Below are positions 6,001 through 6,827 of a DNA stretch of 6,827 nucleotides, in pieces (position 1 is the first letter of the stretch; every line of letters starts with the position of its first letter). The notes beneath the pieces are model-generated. The model did not search any database. It was not told the origin of the DNA and saw nothing but the letters and a program-made list of their open reading frames with translations. The stretch comes from Spirochaeta sp. (lineage in GTDB: Bacteria > Spirochaetota > Spirochaetia > DSM-27196 > Alkalispirochaetaceae). Position numbers and translations under genes: made by a program. Location of the stretch: contig SKHA01000191.1 in the NCBI GenBank assembly GCA_007117185.1, forward strand, positions 1-6,827, written 5' to 3'.

Positions 6001-6827
6001 AGACCGCCCCGCCGAAAGTCGATCCCTGAAGGAACCCCAGATGCCGCCGGAGTCACCCCCCCGGGAGAATCCCCCGGCAACGTTGCGCCGCCCCACCAGC
6101 AGAGTGGCCCGGCCCACCGTGGTGATCCCCGTCTTTCCCGGTACCAACTGCGAGGACGACACCGCCCGGGCGTTCCGCCACGCCGGAGCGCGGACGGAAG
6201 TGCTGGTCCTGCGGACCCGAACTATCGTGGACCTGGAAGACTCCATCGAGACGCTGGCGCGGCAGCTCAAGGGCGCCCAGATCCTGATGCTCCCCGGCGG
6301 GTTCTCCGCGGGTGACGAACCCGGAGGCAGCGGTAAATATATCGCCGCGGTGATGCGCGCCCCGGCAGTGCGGGCGGTGGTGGAAGAGAACTTCCTGGAC
6401 CGGGACCGGCTGATCCTGGGAATCTGCAACGGATTCCAGGCGCTGGTGCGGCTGGGGCTGGTGCCGTACGGAGAATACCACGAGCGCCAGCCGGGATCCT
6501 GCGTCCTGGCGCCCAACACCATCGGGCGACACGTGGCGCGATCGGTGCTGACCCGGGTTGTCTCCAACCGCGGCCCCTGGCTGGCGGGAACCACGCCGGG
6601 AGACCTGCATTCGGTGCCGGTGTCCCACGGCGAGGGGCGGTTCTGGTGCGCCCCGGAACTGCTTGAGAAGCTCCTGGGCAATGGACAGGTGGCGACGCAG
6701 TATGTAGACTGGCACGGTCGCCCCCGGATGGATCGGCCCTGGAACCCCAACGGGTCCCTCGCTGCCGTTGAGGGGGTACTTTCGCCGGATGGCCGGGTCC
6801 TGGGAAAGATGGGTCACACGGAACGGC
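3053..6827 (+). CDS. purL: Phosphoribosylformylglycinamidine (FGAM) synthase, long single-chain form with fused glutamine amidotransferase (3' end cut)
   Basis: Converts FGAR, glutamine and ATP to FGAM, the fourth step of de novo purine synthesis; cytosolic. 1258 codons are visible from the GTG at 3053, open at the right edge. In order: a PurS-like N-terminal region (about 10-160) containing EYHPGQFDQRADAAEQVL (102-119), a marker of the clostridial/Bacteroides-type long PurL; SDHCRHTTF (226-234); KNETHNHPTEIEPYGGAA (329-346); SSYGNQIG (401-408); GGRTGRDGIGGATGSS (456-471); NDFGAGG (514-520); SESQERM (554-560); GGKDSMSGTFE (802-812); then a class I amidotransferase domain from about 1022 with FPGTNCEDD, LPGGFSAGD (1080-1088), nucleophile C1125 in GICNGF, SHGEGRF (1191-1197), and H1255/E1257 in GHTER. 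The triad is complete, so glutaminase activity is expected without separate PurQ or PurS. Gly/Ala/Pro-rich inserts at 81-97, 165-190, 626-651 and 981-1021 separate the domains. Only a short C-terminal tail should be missing. Confidence 0.97.
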   Translation, partial: MTGAASSAAPVVIHSAPRGEFDVVSPRLAGELREQGVLIDGEALQVVRRYTVTGVPPEQLQETVAAVFVDPAEEVELEIPGEGGAGGGETSAAGASVVVPVEYHPGQFDQRADAAEQVLRLLGFADATVRVAEVYLVYTSRDRQQMRDRLVAALVNPVDSQVAQTGGGAEEGAHGGFDDQGSGTGEAPPREFHFSEADRAYVDQWFLREGRQPTETELVVLETYWSDHCRHTTFLTTLKDVLFQEAAGEAAAADPVRQCWQWYLQERRRRGEDARPVTLMDLATAMMRWRRDDGEIPEVVFSEEVNACTLRVTLNTSGGEQVPWLVLFKNETHNHPTEIEPYGGAATCLGGAIRDPLSGRGYVYQAMRVTGSADPRAGATTPPAGKLLQRTITRGAARGYSSYGNQIGIATGLVDELYHPGYVAKRLEMGAVVGAVPEALVRREEPAPGDLILLIGGRTGRDGIGGATGSSRSHDRSSLDRAGAEVQKGNPPVERALQRLFRVPEFLETVKRCNDFGAGGVAVAVGEIARGLEIDLDRVPLKYQGLTPTEIAVSESQERMAVVVAPGDSELVIALAAAENLDATVVGRVNGSERLVMRYRGEAVVDISREFLDSAGVRGETGVVVGAVGAGDGGDAGGEGTHPAAEAPPPRASLLALLEERLQDLRYASREGLSEWFDNSIGSGTLLAHCGGRLQRSPATAMAALLPAELYHSPGPATTATVMAYGCDPHRLAANPFVGAYLAVLESVARLAAAGVSPGREWISLQEYFPRPGDDPQLWGLPLAAMLGALQAQRDLGVTAIGGKDSMSGTFESIQVPPTLISVALGVCEADEIVPSHTVGPDTPVLLLYTPLGSSGLPDIDVFRAHRRWLQELGDTGALRAAVPVRGGGALVALAQMLFGENLGFEGDSLEDLPLEAAGYGSFLVELDREHLDAGPVRDFVNHRYHLGHTTADGVLRLGGEQRAVRELYRLWSAPLEGVFPTGDRPAESRSLKEPQMPPESPPRENPPATLRRPTSRVARPTVVIPVFPGTNCEDDTARAFRHAGARTEVLVLRTRTIVDLEDSIETLARQLKGAQILMLPGGFSAGDEPGGSGKYIAAVMRAPAVRAVVEENFLDRDRLILGICNGFQALVRLGLVPYGEYHERQPGSCVLAPNTIGRHVARSVLTRVVSNRGPWLAGTTPGDLHSVPVSHGEGRFWCAPELLEKLLGNGQVATQYVDWHGRPRMDRPWNPNGSLAAVEGVLSPDGRVLGKMGHTER

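Noticed and set aside
5099..6080. Long minus-strand open frames (about 266 and 287 residues)
   Set aside because: Antisense to the purL synthetase and linker region, with arginine/proline-rich composition and no family signal. They are treated as shadows.
5956..6817. Two overlapping minus-strand open frames opposite the amidotransferase domain
   Set aside because: They lie antisense to a clearly conserved domain with a complete catalytic triad, and neither shows any motif.

Overview
This is a GC-rich bacterial stretch of chromosomal housekeeping character. It holds five protein genes in two divergent blocks. No RNA gene, mobile element, CRISPR array or phage sequence was found. Taxonomy cannot be fixed from the window. 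The purL type (a single long chain with signatures of the clade seen in clostridia, streptococci, Bacteroides and some spirochaetes), the GTG starts and the strong G/C third-position preference suggest a high-GC bacterium outside the enteric proteobacteria. A GC-rich spirochaete is only a guess.

The left block (bases 1-1512) reads leftward: a small single-domain cupin (1512-1147), then an unrecognised 209-residue protein with one N-terminal membrane segment (1138-509), then the first 155 codons of a CstA-family transporter that runs off the left edge (467-1). Gaps of 8 and 41 bases make one transcript plausible. A promoter-like hexamer pair with good spacing sits just ahead of the cupin gene. 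It is so close to the ATG that the message may have almost no 5' leader.

The right block (1617-6827) reads rightward: purB (adenylosuccinate lyase), then purL (a long single-chain FGAM synthase fused to its glutamine amidotransferase). The two overlap by four bases (GTGA), with a good Shine-Dalgarno inside the end of purB. purL is open to the right edge and probably lacks only its last few tens of codons; all three residues of its amidotransferase triad are already present. Both genes serve de novo purine synthesis, PurL at the FGAR to FGAM step and PurB at the SAICAR and adenylosuccinate cleavage steps.

The 104-base divergent region (1513-1616) holds the cupin promoter, overlapping -10-like hexamers on both strands, and an inverted repeat spanning the cupin start codon. 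The 481-600 interval is a marked AT-rich dip (about 38% GC by hand count) covering the 3' end of the unknown gene and the approach to cstA. No clearly new biological system was found; the most open items are the unknown membrane-anchored protein and the compact divergent promoter.
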